Below, piece after piece: positions 17,101 to 26,433 of a stretch of 64,000 nt of DNA. Under the pieces are notes generated by a model. That model ran no database searches, was not told where the DNA came from, and saw only the letters and a program-made list of their open reading frames with translations. The DNA is from Defluviitaleaceae bacterium (GTDB taxonomy: Bacteria; Bacillota; Clostridia; Lachnospirales; WQUN01): assembly GCA_009779755.1 (NCBI GenBank), contig WRDO01000001.1, positions 62,001 to 126,000 on the forward strand, written 5' to 3'. A program made the position numbers and the translations under genes. Every line of letters begins with the position of its first letter. Within the stretch, counting starts at the first letter, position 1.

Positions 17101-17980
17101 AAACGGCCTGATAACGAAGGGCGTCGGCGGTTTGTACACAGTATTAACCGATGAAGGCTACCATTCTTGTACGGCACGCGGTATATTCCGCAATAAAAAG
17201 ATAACCCCGCTGACGGGGGACAAAGTGGAAATCCTCATAGAGGACGAACAAACGTTAACCGCTACCATTGTACGCATCAAAGACCGCGTCAACGAACTGA
17301 CAAGGCCCGCGGTGGCTAATGTGGATCAAGTGATCATTACCATGTCGGTCAAGCAACCCGATTTTAACGCGGGACTGCTTGACCGATTTTTAGTGCTTGC
17401 GGCGCACGCGGGTATCGATGCGGTGATATGCGTCAATAAATGTGACCTGCTACGGCAGCCTTCCGAGGGTATGATCCCCATGCTCGTACCGTATCAAACG
17501 GCCGGATACCCCTTGGTATTCACTTCCCGCGGGGATATCGCGGGGATAAACGGGCTGCGTGAAGTGATGAAGGGTAAATTAACCGTTTTCGCCGGTCCGT
17601 CGGGCGTAGGTAAGTCAAGTTTGATCAACGCGTTGCTGCCCCATGCCGAACGGGAGGTAGGAGAAATCAGCGCAAAATTAAAACGCGGCAAACACACCAC
17701 ACGCGCCGCGGAGATTTTACTTTTGGGGGAATCCCCGGCAAGCGGATTTGTCGTCGATACCCCCGGGTTTTCGTCATTGGAAATCGAAGCCGTTCCCGTG
17801 CGGGCAATAGCCTCCTATTTTAAGGAATTTTCACCTTTCATGGGGCAATGCCGCTTTAACGATTGCCTGCACGCGGATTACGATAAAACGGAGGATTGTA
17901 TGGTTAAGGCGCAAATAGGGAAGGGAATACACCCGATGCGATATGAAGGTTATCTAAAATTAATCAACAGAAATAAATAA
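17093..17980 (+). CDS. rsgA: Ribosome small-subunit GTPase RsgA
   Basis: GTPase assisting late maturation of the 30S subunit. The ORF track begins at a TTG; the next codon, ATG at 17093, is the more likely start and overlaps the end of prkC by 8 bases. N-terminal OB fold (about 1-75), then a circularly permuted G domain in the order NKCD (116-119), GPSGVGKSS (169-177) and DTPGF (223-227), followed by the zinc site C254, C259, H261, C270. Length of about 295 is typical. Confidence 0.96.
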   Translation: MNKNGLITKGVGGLYTVLTDEGYHSCTARGIFRNKKITPLTGDKVEILIEDEQTLTATIVRIKDRVNELTRPAVANVDQVIITMSVKQPDFNAGLLDRFLVLAAHAGIDAVICVNKCDLLRQPSEGMIPMLVPYQTAGYPLVFTSRGDIAGINGLREVMKGKLTVFAGPSGVGKSSLINALLPHAEREVGEISAKLKRGKHTTRAAEILLLGESPASGFVVDTPGFSSLEIEAVPVRAIASYFKEFSPFMGQCRFNDCLHADYDKTEDCMVKAQIGKGIHPMRYEGYLKLINRNK

Positions 17981-18014
17981 CCCGAATCCGATGGGATAAC
18001 GTTGAACTTTGCGT

Positions 18015-18043
18015 TTGACGTCCCATACACCAAAGATTATAAT
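18015..18043 (+). promoter_or_regulatory. Putative sigma-A promoter for nrdD-nrdG
   Basis: TTGACG and TATAAT separated by exactly 17 bases, about 43 bases before the nrdD ATG. I looked for an NrdR-box pair nearby and could not make a convincing case. Confidence 0.65.
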
Positions 18044-18085
18044 CGAGTTGTCGCCAAAAAATTGCGTTTAAGGGATGGGTAAAAA

Positions 18086-20203
18086 ATGCGTTACATACTA
18101 AAAAGGGACAATCGCCAAGTACAGTTCGACCAGCACAAGATCACCGCCTGTATCGAAAAGGTCTTCGAAGCCATCAACGGCGAAGCGGGGACGGACAGGC
18201 TTCTGCCCATCACATTAACGCTGGAAGTATTAAAAAAGCTCGATTCCGAATACGGGAACGAGCCTTTCTCCGTGGAAAACGTGCAAGACCTTGTGGAAAT
18301 CGTGCTGATCGAAGGCGGGTTTTCCAAGGCGGCCAAGGCGTATATCCTGTACCGTAACAAACGTACGCACATACGCGAGGCGCGGAGCGAGCTGATGGAC
18401 GCCGTGGCGGAAATCGTGAGGGAAACCAGCCGTTCGAACGCCAACGTCGGTCACTCCCCATCCGCGAAGGTATTGCAAATCTCCGAAGCCGCCAGTAAAA
18501 ATTATTACCTCAACCGGGTTCTTCCCACCGAACAGGCGCAAGCCCATCAGGAAGCGGATATACACATCCACGACCTCGCATGGTACGGTAAGACCCTTAC
18601 CTGCGTACAGATTCCCCTCGGGCGGATGCTGCGGGACGGCTTCTCCAACGGGCACGGTTACATTAAAACGCCGAAGAGCATCCGCACGGCGGCGGCTTTG
18701 GCGGCGATTATCCTGCAATCCAACCAAAACGACATGCACGGCGGGCAAAGTTTCGCCTTCTTCGACCGCGATCTCGCGCACTTCGTGGAGGTGGAGTTCG
18801 CGCGGCAGGAAAGGCAATTGCGCGCCGCCCTGCACGCGCTTAAGCTGTCCGGCCACGAGGGTGACATGGAGGCGTTGATTAAAAATCGCACCTATGACGA
18901 AACGTTCCAAGCCATGGAAGGCTTTATTTATAACTTAAATACCATGCACTCCCGCGCGGGCGCGCAGGTGCCGTTCTCCAGCATCAACTTGGGTACGGAC
19001 ACAAGCCGCGGCGGGCGTATGATCACCGAATGTTTCTTAAAGGCGTACGAACGCGGCCTCGGGCGCGGCGAAACGCCGATGTTCCCCAATATCTGCTTTA
19101 AGATCAAGGACGGGATCAACTTTGACCCCGAGGACACCAACTACGATTTATTCCAACTTGCCATGAAGGTGGCATGCAAGCGTATAATGCCGACGTTTTC
19201 ATTCCAGGATTCCAGCTTCAACTCCACCTTCGGCGGTGAGGAAGTGGGTTACATGGGCTGCCGTACGCGCGTCATCGCCAATATCAACGGCGAAGCCGTA
19301 ACCGACGGGCGCGGCAACCTCAGTTTCTCCACGATTAACCTCCCGCGTTTGGGCATCCGCGCAAAGCAGGACATGCCCGACTTTTGGCGCAGATTGGATG
19401 AAATGCTGGACTTTACGATCCAACAATTATTAACGCGTTGGGATTTGCAAAGGAACCTGAAGGTAAGGGATTTCCCCTTCCTGATGGGGCAAAAGATTTA
19501 TTATGAAAGCGAAAAGCTGGAAAACGACGACGCCATCGAACCCGCGGCGAAGCACGGTACGCTGAGCGTAGGTTTCGTGGGGCTGGCGGAATGCCTTGTC
19601 GCCCTTACCGGAAAACACCACGGGGAAAATCCGGGCTCCCAAGCGTTGGGGATTTCGATTATCAGCCACATGCGCCGCCGTTGCGACGAGGCGGGGCAAA
19701 AACACGGCATGAATATCACTTTGCTGGCGACCCCCGCCGAAGAGACGGTAGGCCGCCTCATCCGCTCCGACAGGGAGAAGTTCGGGTCGCTGAAGGGGAT
19801 CACCGATAAGGAATGGTACACCAACTCCTTCCACGTACCCGTGGAATATAAAATCACTGCACTCGAAAAGATCGCCACGGAAGGGCCTTATCACAAATAT
19901 TGCAACGCGGGCCATATCTCCTACGTGGAGCTGGCCAGCGCGCCGGATACGAATATCGAGGTCTTTGAGGATTTATTACGGGCGATGGGCGAAGCCGACA
20001 TGGGTTATACCGCCATCAACTTCCCCGTGGACATTTGCAAGGAATGCGGGCAAAGCGGTTTGCTTAACGAAGAGGAATGCACCCGTTGCGGCTCAACCAA
20101 CATCAGCCGCGTACGGCGCATAACCGGATACCTTTCTACGCTGGACAGGTTTAACGATTCCAAAAAAGCGGAGGAAAAAAGCAGAGAGAAGCATGAAGTT
20201 TAG
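18086..20203 (+). CDS. nrdD: Anaerobic (class III) ribonucleoside-triphosphate reductase
   Basis: Reduces NTPs to dNTPs without oxygen using a glycyl radical. The 705-residue protein has an N-terminal ATP-cone (about residues 1-95, YILKRDNRQVQFDQHKI), the large catalytic barrel, a C-terminal zinc site CKECGQ...CTRCGS (about 650-670), and the radical-loop glycine (about Gly681) in RRITGYLSTLDRF. A typical family member would have RxxGY here, which is kept. The activase gene nrdG follows directly. No O2-dependent reductase is seen in the window, consistent with an anaerobe. Confidence 0.97.
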   Translation: MRYILKRDNRQVQFDQHKITACIEKVFEAINGEAGTDRLLPITLTLEVLKKLDSEYGNEPFSVENVQDLVEIVLIEGGFSKAAKAYILYRNKRTHIREARSELMDAVAEIVRETSRSNANVGHSPSAKVLQISEAASKNYYLNRVLPTEQAQAHQEADIHIHDLAWYGKTLTCVQIPLGRMLRDGFSNGHGYIKTPKSIRTAAALAAIILQSNQNDMHGGQSFAFFDRDLAHFVEVEFARQERQLRAALHALKLSGHEGDMEALIKNRTYDETFQAMEGFIYNLNTMHSRAGAQVPFSSINLGTDTSRGGRMITECFLKAYERGLGRGETPMFPNICFKIKDGINFDPEDTNYDLFQLAMKVACKRIMPTFSFQDSSFNSTFGGEEVGYMGCRTRVIANINGEAVTDGRGNLSFSTINLPRLGIRAKQDMPDFWRRLDEMLDFTIQQLLTRWDLQRNLKVRDFPFLMGQKIYYESEKLENDDAIEPAAKHGTLSVGFVGLAECLVALTGKHHGENPGSQALGISIISHMRRRCDEAGQKHGMNITLLATPAEETVGRLIRSDREKFGSLKGITDKEWYTNSFHVPVEYKITALEKIATEGPYHKYCNAGHISYVELASAPDTNIEVFEDLLRAMGEADMGYTAINFPVDICKECGQSGLLNEEECTRCGSTNISRVRRITGYLSTLDRFNDSKKAEEKSREKHEV

Positions 20204-20710
20204 ATGAGGTTATCGGGCTTTACGTACGAAAGCATCGTAGACGGGCCGGGGTTGCGCGTGGTTATTTTCGCGCAGGGCTGTTTGAGCGCGTGCGCGTATT
20301 GCCACAACCCTGAAAGCTGGCCGTTGGACGGCGGGCAGGAATATACCGTGCGTGAAATCATCCGAATGATCAAGAAACCGGGCCCCGGGCGCAAGCGCAT
20401 TCGGGGCGTTACTTTTTCCGGCGGGGAACCGTTCCTGCAAGCGGGCGAATTCGCGCAGATCGCCATCGAAGCCAAACGCATCGGATGGGACGTTTGCAAT
20501 TTTACCGGTTACACCTACGAAGAACTCGCCGAACGCGACGATGCGGACATACAAGCCCTGCTCAGCCATACGGACTACTTGATCGACGGGCCGTATATAC
20601 ATGAAAAAAGGGAAATCGGGCTCAAATTCCGCGGTTCAACCAACCAGCGCGTCATCGACATGAACGAAACCCGCAAACGGGGCAAAGTCGCGTTGTACTA
20701 CGGAACATAA
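20204..20710 (+). CDS. nrdG: Anaerobic ribonucleotide reductase activating protein (radical SAM)
   Basis: Uses a 4Fe-4S cluster and S-adenosylmethionine to generate the glycyl radical on NrdD. The 168-residue protein has the cluster motif CLSACAYC (Cys26, Cys30, Cys33; CX3CX2C) and the TFSGGEPF motif near residue 70. It starts immediately after the nrdD stop, so the two are one operon. Confidence 0.96.
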   Translation: MRLSGFTYESIVDGPGLRVVIFAQGCLSACAYCHNPESWPLDGGQEYTVREIIRMIKKPGPGRKRIRGVTFSGGEPFLQAGEFAQIAIEAKRIGWDVCNFTGYTYEELAERDDADIQALLSHTDYLIDGPYIHEKREIGLKFRGSTNQRVIDMNETRKRGKVALYYGT

Positions 20711-20727
20711 CAGAAAGGAAGTGGAAT

Positions 20728-22410
20728 ATGAAATTTTCCCAAATGCCCTACACCCGCCCTGCATTCGAGGATGTGCAGGCACAAATGCAGGAACTGTTGC
20801 AACGCTTTAAGGCCGCCGCAAGCGCCGAGGAAGCCTTCGCCGCGTACAAGGCGTACGACGATGCGAACAAGGAATTCTTTTCGATGTACGTCATCGGCTA
20901 CGTACGCAACACGCTGGACACGACGGATACCTTCTACGACGCGGAAAAGGCCTACTACGACGAAATGGTGCCCAAGTTGCAACCCTTGACACAAGCCTAC
21001 ACACAAGCGTTACTGGATTCGCCCTACCGGGCGGACATGGAGAAAGCGTGGGGGACGCTCCTGTTCGACAACGCGGAAATCGCGTTAAAAACCTTCTGTC
21101 CCGAAATCGTACCCGATTTGCAAGAGGAAAATAAGCTGAAGAGCGAATACCAAAAACTGATCGCCTCCGCGCAGATCGAATTCGACGGTAAGACCCTGAC
21201 CTTGGCGGAAATACGCCCCTACTACGAAAACCCCGACCAAGGTATCCGTAAGGCCGCTATGATGGCCGCATCCGACTGGTACATGGCGCGCGCGGAAAAA
21301 TTCGATGACCTTTTCGGCGAATTGGTAAAGGTACGTACCCGCATCGCCAACAAACTGGGGCATGAAAAATTTACCCAAGTGGGTTACTACCGTATGCAGC
21401 GCAATTGCTACGACGCCGCGCAGGTGGCCAAATTCCGCGAGGGGGTCATCAAGTATATCGTACCGGTGGCGAAGCGCTTGAAGGACGCGCAAGCCAAACG
21501 TATCGGCGTGGACGGGTTGAAGATTTACGACGACATGATCGAATACCTCGAAGGCAACGCAAAACCCGTGGGTACACCCGAGGATATCTTTACGCACGGG
21601 AAAAAGATGTACCACGAATTGTCGGACGAAACGGCGGCCTTCATCGACTTCATGATGGAGAACGAACTCTTCGACGTACTGACGCGCCCGGGTAAAGCGG
21701 CGGGCGGTTATTGCCATTACATTCCCAAGTACAAATCGCCTTTCATCTTCGCCAACTTTAACGGTACGTCGGGGGATATCGACGTGCTGACCCACGAGGC
21801 GGGTCACGCTTTCGCGGGTTATTTAGCGCAGGATATCTACCCCTCCGCTCTGCGCCGTTATTCCAGCGAAACCGCCGAAATCCATTCCATGGCGATGGAA
21901 TTCTTCACGTGGCCGTGGATGGAGGGCTTCTTCGGTGACGCGACGAAAAAATATTACGAATCCCATTTGGGGAATGCCTTGACGTTTATCCCTTACGGGA
22001 CCATGGTGGATGAATTCCAACACCATATATACGAAAAGCCCGACATGGCTCCCGCCGAACGCAACGCGCTGTGGCTGGAGCTGGAGGCGAAATACCGCCC
22101 GTGGCTGGATATGGCCGACGTCCCGTTCTACAACGAGGGCCGCCGTTGGCAGTCGCAGGGGCATATTTATTCGACGCCCTTCTATTATATAGACTACTGC
22201 TTGGCGCAGATCATGGCCCTTTCCTTCTGGGCGGAAAGCCAAAGCGATAAAGACGCGTCATGGGCCAAGTACCGCCGTTTGGTGGGCTTTGCGGGGACAA
22301 AGACCTTCGTGGAGCTGATTACCGACGCGGGATTACCCACACCCTTCGTACCGGATAACCTGAAGGCCGTCGCCGACGCGGCGATGGAATGGCTCGATAA
22401 GCAAAAATAA
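20728..22410 (+). CDS. M3-family oligoendopeptidase F-type metallopeptidase
   Basis: Cytoplasmic zinc peptidase that trims short peptides. 560 residues; the zinc site HEAGH is at 356-360 in VLTHEAGHAFAGY, with the third ligand Glu downstream in SSETAEIHSMAMEFF (about residues 379-393). The N-terminal half is helical, with the oligopeptidase F fold pattern. Good AGGAAGTGG site. It follows nrdG by 17 bases and could be read through, though the functions are unrelated. Confidence 0.93.
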   Translation: MKFSQMPYTRPAFEDVQAQMQELLQRFKAAASAEEAFAAYKAYDDANKEFFSMYVIGYVRNTLDTTDTFYDAEKAYYDEMVPKLQPLTQAYTQALLDSPYRADMEKAWGTLLFDNAEIALKTFCPEIVPDLQEENKLKSEYQKLIASAQIEFDGKTLTLAEIRPYYENPDQGIRKAAMMAASDWYMARAEKFDDLFGELVKVRTRIANKLGHEKFTQVGYYRMQRNCYDAAQVAKFREGVIKYIVPVAKRLKDAQAKRIGVDGLKIYDDMIEYLEGNAKPVGTPEDIFTHGKKMYHELSDETAAFIDFMMENELFDVLTRPGKAAGGYCHYIPKYKSPFIFANFNGTSGDIDVLTHEAGHAFAGYLAQDIYPSALRRYSSETAEIHSMAMEFFTWPWMEGFFGDATKKYYESHLGNALTFIPYGTMVDEFQHHIYEKPDMAPAERNALWLELEAKYRPWLDMADVPFYNEGRRWQSQGHIYSTPFYYIDYCLAQIMALSFWAESQSDKDASWAKYRRLVGFAGTKTFVELITDAGLPTPFVPDNLKAVADAAMEWLDKQK

Positions 22411-22482
22411 TCATAATATGACATGCAGTTGTCTATTTTAATCGCATATGATTACCGCAAACGAATCAAAGGAGCGGTATGT

Positions 22483-23022
22483 ATGCGGTTAAAGGAAATG
22501 CTGAAGGCTGCGAAAAAGAAATCGAACGCTTTCCCCGAGGACGCGGTAAACGCATTGGAACATGCAATGGAAGCGCAAAACGACAATGAAAGGGAAATAA
22601 ATTTCGTACAACGTATGGAGGCGTTGCTCACCGAGGAGCAGCGCCTTTTATTGTGGGAGGTCGGCGGGAGTTGCACCGGCGGCGAAACGGGGCGCCAAGT
22701 AAAATTTATGGCGGAACAACTCGTGGGTAAGCCGCTGGCGGAAAAGATCAAGCAGCTCAACCAAAATGAACATATCTACAAAACCGAACTCAATCCGGAC
22801 GGCACGGTGACCGCGTATTGCGGTTGCCACTGTTTGCAATACCGCACCGCCAAGGTTAAGAAAATCAAACCCCCTTCTCATTACGGTTGTGCGGCGGGCG
22901 CGGCGTTCCAAAACCTTAAGATCGCATTGGGCGGGAAGGCAAAGATTAAATCCATCGATTACCCCCAACCTGACGACGGGAAGAATTATATGTCTTTTGT
23001 GTTTGAGGTTATGGAGGGTTGA
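22483..23022 (+). CDS. Uncharacterised Cys-rich soluble protein
   Basis: Start set to the ATG at 22483 (MRLKEML), with GGAG 8 bases upstream; the earlier in-frame ATG in the ORF track lacks a site. About 179 residues, helical N-terminus, then a Cys-rich second half with SCTGGETG, YCGCHCLQY and HYGCAAG, which looks able to hold a metal or cluster. No membrane span. I do not know the family. A palindromic element begins 16 bases past its stop. Confidence 0.7.
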   Translation: MRLKEMLKAAKKKSNAFPEDAVNALEHAMEAQNDNEREINFVQRMEALLTEEQRLLLWEVGGSCTGGETGRQVKFMAEQLVGKPLAEKIKQLNQNEHIYKTELNPDGTVTAYCGCHCLQYRTAKVKKIKPPSHYGCAAGAAFQNLKIALGGKAKIKSIDYPQPDDGKNYMSFVFEVMEG

Positions 23023-23038
23023 TGGATTTGTTGTTGAA

Positions 23039-23260
23039 GTGAACGGGTTTGCGCCGTGGCTTCGGACGACGGCGCGGCCTGATGCGAAAGCGCACTTAAC
23101 GAAATCGGGCGGTAAGCGGCTCCGTGCGCGAAGTGGTTGCTTCGGTTGCAAGCACCCGACGCCAACCACATAACGCGCCCGTTCGCCGCTTACCGCCCGA
23201 TTTCGTAGGCGCGCTTTCGCATCAGGCTGCGCCGTCTTGCGGGAATATCGGGAAAAGATT
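23039..23260. repeat. Palindromic element A (core-bearing), left border of the AT-rich cassette
   Basis: Arms at 23068-23119 and 23186-23236 are complementary over about 52 bases with few mismatches. They enclose a 66-base loop (23120-23185) that is itself foldable: GTGGTTG/CAACCAC and GCGCG/CGCGC pairs. The loop is almost identical to that of element B at 34975-35041. The inner arm part (ATCGGGCGGTAAGCGG) differs from B at several positions, with matching changes in the opposite arm. The left flank from GTGAACGGGTTT (23039-23050) is repeated inverted at the right border of element C. Everything between the two neighbouring genes (267 bases) is this element plus about 50 AT-rich bases. Confidence 0.8.
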
Positions 23261-23288
23261 GTTTGTTATTTCGTAGTCCCCAATGAGT

Positions 23289-25034
23289 TTATAATTTTAT
23301 GATGGGATTTTCTGTTCCGCAATCAGGACAAAAACGCTGTCCTTCTTGTATTGTATATCCACAAGTACAAGATTGCGGCTTAATTTCTTCTAACGGCATG
23401 GTTTCATCTTCTGGTGTGGCTTCCACCGGAGTGGCTTCGTTTAGAGCGGGTTCTTTTGTTTTAAATGGATTGCCACAACCCGAGCAGAATATTTCACCGG
23501 ATTTAAATATACGACCGCAAGAACAAAAATGTTCTGACGGCATTGCTATGTCTTGGGAAAAATATTGTAATTTTGTCCTTTTACTTAATTTTATAACCCA
23601 TAATATAATTGACAAAAGTAAAAAAGAAATAGAAAGTAAAGAAATAATTAAACCCGTTAAATCTAAATTTCCACGGCCATCTAATGACCAAGCCCAGCTT
23701 ATAACACCCAATAAAACAACATAGTTAACGAAATATATGATGATATCGGATAATTTCCAATTAGCTAACGAACCTCGTATATTTTGACGACGTTTACGTC
23801 GGAATAAGAACATTGTCACTAATATAATGTAAGTAGGTAATGTAAATATCAAATATTCTAATATTATTTGACTTTGTATGTTTATGCTTCTTACATGGCC
23901 ACCAAAAATGCGTAAATAACCTAATGTATCCTCAAAAATCATTACATTCCAAATAATCGTAATAATAGTAATGATGAAAAAAACAAGATGGTTCCCTTTA
24001 AACGCTGTTTTTATTTTTTGCTCTTCTTTCACTTTACTGTCTTTAAAAATTAAACCGACCGAAGAATCGGGCGGAGTTAATAACTTATCTTCCCTTACGG
24101 GTGGCGGATTGCCACAATGCGGACAAAATTTCACATCTTCATTAAATTCGTATCCGCATATACATTTCAATACCGTTATATTTAAGTGATTTTTAGAGTG
24201 ATTGTGTTTACGCTGTTTTAAATATATCCAAAAAAATATTAATAAATATAATATTGATAAAATTACAAAAAGTCCAACTTCTACCAATGTCATTGTTACA
24301 TTGAAAATCATTACGATAACAAAAATAATATAACCGAAGCCTACGATTAAAAGAATCTTTTCTTTATGAAGTCGTAATATATTAATAATAGCACTTTCAC
24401 GGTTTATCAAGTTAATATTTTTTTCTTTTAAATGTAGTTCCTTTGGTCCTTTATAATATTGAAAAAACGCACCCCCCACACCAATAGCGACACCTAATAA
24501 AACAGCTACCCCTTGCTCAATACCTTCAAGAGGTACTGTACCTTGAAAAACCAAAATCCCACCGGCGATAGCAGTGGTAATAATTATTGCCATTTTATTT
24601 ATTACTAAAGCAACAATACCGCCGATTATTCCTAAAAATATTCCCAAAATCAGAATGGCTTCATTAGACATCACAATCGATGCAAACAATGATACCAATG
24701 AAATAATCCCGAAAACACCAATAAATAACGCCATCGTATACAATTTATATGATACGATGGCAAGTATAGTGCCGCTCACAAAACCAAATAAAATACCAAA
24801 TTGCCATTCACCCAATATAACCGTACCTAATATCATGCCAATTATTATACCCGCAAAAAACGCACTAACCGCTAATTGCAACTTAAAAATCCTAAACCCG
24901 AAAAATGCTTGCACAAAACCAATGACAATCATTATTACGCATACTACCGTGGCTGCACTTTCAAGCGGACTGTCAATGCCAAAAAATCCAAACCATTGAT
25001 TTAATTCCTGTACCATCTTTAATAATTCTTGCAT
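23289..25034 (-). CDS. AT-rich multi-span membrane protein with three zinc ribbons
   Basis: Start chosen at the ATG of MQELLKM (25034), 9 bases after GAGAGG; the ORF-track start is further upstream. About 581 residues. Order: a seven-helix block of short glycine-rich helices (about residues 20-200, resembling DUF4203/TMEM198-type domains), two more helices, zinc ribbon 1 (CICGYEF..CPHCG), four helices, zinc ribbon 2 (CSCGRIF..CSGCG), a linker of VEATPED/PLEE type, and zinc ribbon 3 (CTCGYTI..CPDCG) at the C-terminus. Codon use is visibly AT-rich against its neighbours, and inverted palindromic elements border it, so recent acquisition is likely. Function unknown. Confidence 0.8.
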   Translation of the reverse strand: MQELLKMVQELNQWFGFFGIDSPLESAATVVCVIMIVIGFVQAFFGFRIFKLQLAVSAFFAGIIIGMILGTVILGEWQFGILFGFVSGTILAIVSYKLYTMALFIGVFGIISLVSLFASIVMSNEAILILGIFLGIIGGIVALVINKMAIIITTAIAGGILVFQGTVPLEGIEQGVAVLLGVAIGVGGAFFQYYKGPKELHLKEKNINLINRESAIINILRLHKEKILLIVGFGYIIFVIVMIFNVTMTLVEVGLFVILSILYLLIFFWIYLKQRKHNHSKNHLNITVLKCICGYEFNEDVKFCPHCGNPPPVREDKLLTPPDSSVGLIFKDSKVKEEQKIKTAFKGNHLVFFIITIITIIWNVMIFEDTLGYLRIFGGHVRSINIQSQIILEYLIFTLPTYIILVTMFLFRRKRRQNIRGSLANWKLSDIIIYFVNYVVLLGVISWAWSLDGRGNLDLTGLIISLLSISFLLLSIILWVIKLSKRTKLQYFSQDIAMPSEHFCSCGRIFKSGEIFCSGCGNPFKTKEPALNEATPVEATPEDETMPLEEIKPQSCTCGYTIQEGQRFCPDCGTENPIIKL

Positions 25035-25149
25035 ATTTTTCATCCTCTCAAAATTATATGTACGTAAGTAATTCATTTCATATCAATATATTATTTTCTA
25101 AAATTTTACAATTATTTTATTTGTTTTGCAATATTCATAACATACTCCC

Positions 25150-25302
25150 CCCCCCCGTTAACGCCGCAAGACGGCGCGGAGGGATGTGTAAGCGTGCCTG
25201 CAAAATCGGATGATGATCGGCTCCGCTCATCATCCGATTTTGCTAAGCGCGCGTCACATCCCTCCGCGCCGTCGCTCGGAGCCATAACAAAAACCCGTTC
25301 AC
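25150..25302. repeat. Palindromic element C (core-less), right border of the AT-rich cassette
   Basis: Near-perfect inverted repeat at 25170-25273: the outer GACGGCGCGGAGGGATGTG and inner GCAAAATCGGATGATG pair with their complements, leaving a very short loop around GGCTCCG. It lacks the 66-base core found in A and B. Its right flank (AAACCCGTTCAC, 25291-25302) and left flank (CCGCAAGACGGCGC) match the flanks of element A in inverted orientation. The element ends 2 bases from the LysR stop codon. A run of at least ten C residues (about 25147-25156) lies at its left edge. Confidence 0.75.
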
Positions 25303-25303
25303 A

Positions 25304-26251
25304 TCAATACGCCGCAAACACTTCCTTCGTAACAAGCATAAAATCCTCAAAATGCACCGACATCGGCACACCGCCGCAATACATGAGGGCGACATCGCAG
25401 TTGATCGGCAGGTTATTGACGGGTAAGGCCAACATCCGATCCATGATGTGCGGATAGTGTTCGGTTATGTAGCGCAGGATGGTATGGGAAACGAACGCGC
25501 CCGCGTTACCCGCCGCGCACAAGGGCAGGAGCGGGAATACATGGCTGGATTCGATGACGATTTTGGGTTTAATTTTCCGTTTTTGATATTCCTGGAATAC
25601 TTGGTCGTGGATGCGGGAAATACCGGGTTTTAGGATGATGGGTATTTGTTTGATTTGCTCCAGTGCGACCCCGCGGGACACGGCATGGGGGATGCGCCGC
25701 GGCGGAAAGCCGGCGTTGAGCAGAAGCGGTTTCGCCGCAAGAAAGTAGAGCTTACGGTCTTGTAGCAGGGTGGTGGTCGTGACGGTGCGGCTCAATTGTA
25801 CGCCCGTATTTTCGAGTGCGATGACGAAATCGATCTTCCCTTCGGCCAAGTCCTTCACGAGGAACTGCGTGTGGTCCTCGCGCAGCGAAAGCTCGACCGC
25901 GGGGTGCATCTTATTAAACCGCGTGAAGATAAGCGGAAAAAAGATCGGCGCGCGTGTGGGCGTAATGCCCAAACGGATACGCCCCACCTGCCGCGTACGG
26001 ATGCGGCTGAAATCGGCGAGCAACTGTTCTTCGCGGTAGACGGATTGGCTTATGTATTCGCGCAACAGTTCCCCGGCGTGGGTAAGGTGTAATGTAGGCT
26101 TACGGTTAAAAAGCGCGATGTCGAAGTGCTGCTCCATGCGTTTGATGTATTCGCTTAAGGCTTGCTGCGAAATGTGCAGGTTCTTCGATGCCTTGGTGAA
26201 GCTCATCGCACGTGCCACTTCCTCGAAGTATCGGAAATAATCCATGTACAT
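25304..26251 (-). CDS. LysR-family transcriptional regulator
   Basis: Start set at the ATG of MYMDYFRYF (26251); the alternative ATG two codons on is possible, and the ORF-track start adds 33 residues not typical of the family. About 315 residues: N-terminal winged HTH (about 5-62, with AMSFTKASKNLHISQQALSEY) and a periplasmic-binding-like effector domain (about 90-300). Divergent from the CYTH-like/ppx genes, with a perfect dyad in the shared promoter region, so autoregulation or control of those genes is plausible but inferred. It converges on the AT-rich cassette. Confidence 0.93.
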   Translation of the reverse strand: MYMDYFRYFEEVARAMSFTKASKNLHISQQALSEYIKRMEQHFDIALFNRKPTLHLTHAGELLREYISQSVYREEQLLADFSRIRTRQVGRIRLGITPTRAPIFFPLIFTRFNKMHPAVELSLREDHTQFLVKDLAEGKIDFVIALENTGVQLSRTVTTTTLLQDRKLYFLAAKPLLLNAGFPPRRIPHAVSRGVALEQIKQIPIILKPGISRIHDQVFQEYQKRKIKPKIVIESSHVFPLLPLCAAGNAGAFVSHTILRYITEHYPHIMDRMLALPVNNLPINCDVALMYCGGVPMSVHFEDFMLVTKEVFAAY

Positions 26252-26330
26252 CCCGCCACAACCTTTATGTAACATTATTTTACAAATAATTATATCATTT
26301 GATTGTCGATTTTGGTCCACAACATTTACC

Positions 26331-26345
26331 TTGTGGATTCCACAA
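26331..26345. promoter_or_regulatory. Perfect dyad TTGTGGATTCCACAA in a divergent promoter region
   Basis: A 7-1-7 perfect inverted repeat, with a related half site (GGTCCACAA) about 16 bases to the left. It lies between the LysR start (26251) and the start of the CYTH-like gene (26434). It is a candidate operator, most simply for the LysR protein, although LysR sites often read T-N11-A. A TATAAT at 26410-26415 could be the -10 box of the rightward operon. Confidence 0.45.
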
Positions 26346-26433
26346 AACATCGTTTATTGCCTATATTTACAAACTATATTACAGTTCGGTTACGGGAACC
26401 GTAATGCATTATAATGAAGAAAGGGGAAATTAC

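Noticed and set aside
17981-18085. Possible NrdR boxes before nrdD
   Set aside because: The ACACCAAAGATTATAAT-like stretch differs from the NrdR consensus at too many positions and no second box at the right spacing is seen.
22648-23171. Minus-strand ORFs beginning MWLASGAC/MVGVGC over element A, with a counterpart at 34680-35082 over element B
   Set aside because: They come from the shared palindromic core read in reverse; they have no ribosome sites, and the similarity stops at the repeat edges.
25147-25156. Run of C residues at the left edge of element C as a functional site
   Set aside because: A homopolymer may be a phase-variable tract or a sequencing artefact; it lies outside any gene and promoter, so no call is made.
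23039-25302. Classical insertion sequence
   Set aside because: Despite inverted borders there is no transposase; the only gene inside is a zinc-ribbon membrane protein, and I see no target-site duplication.
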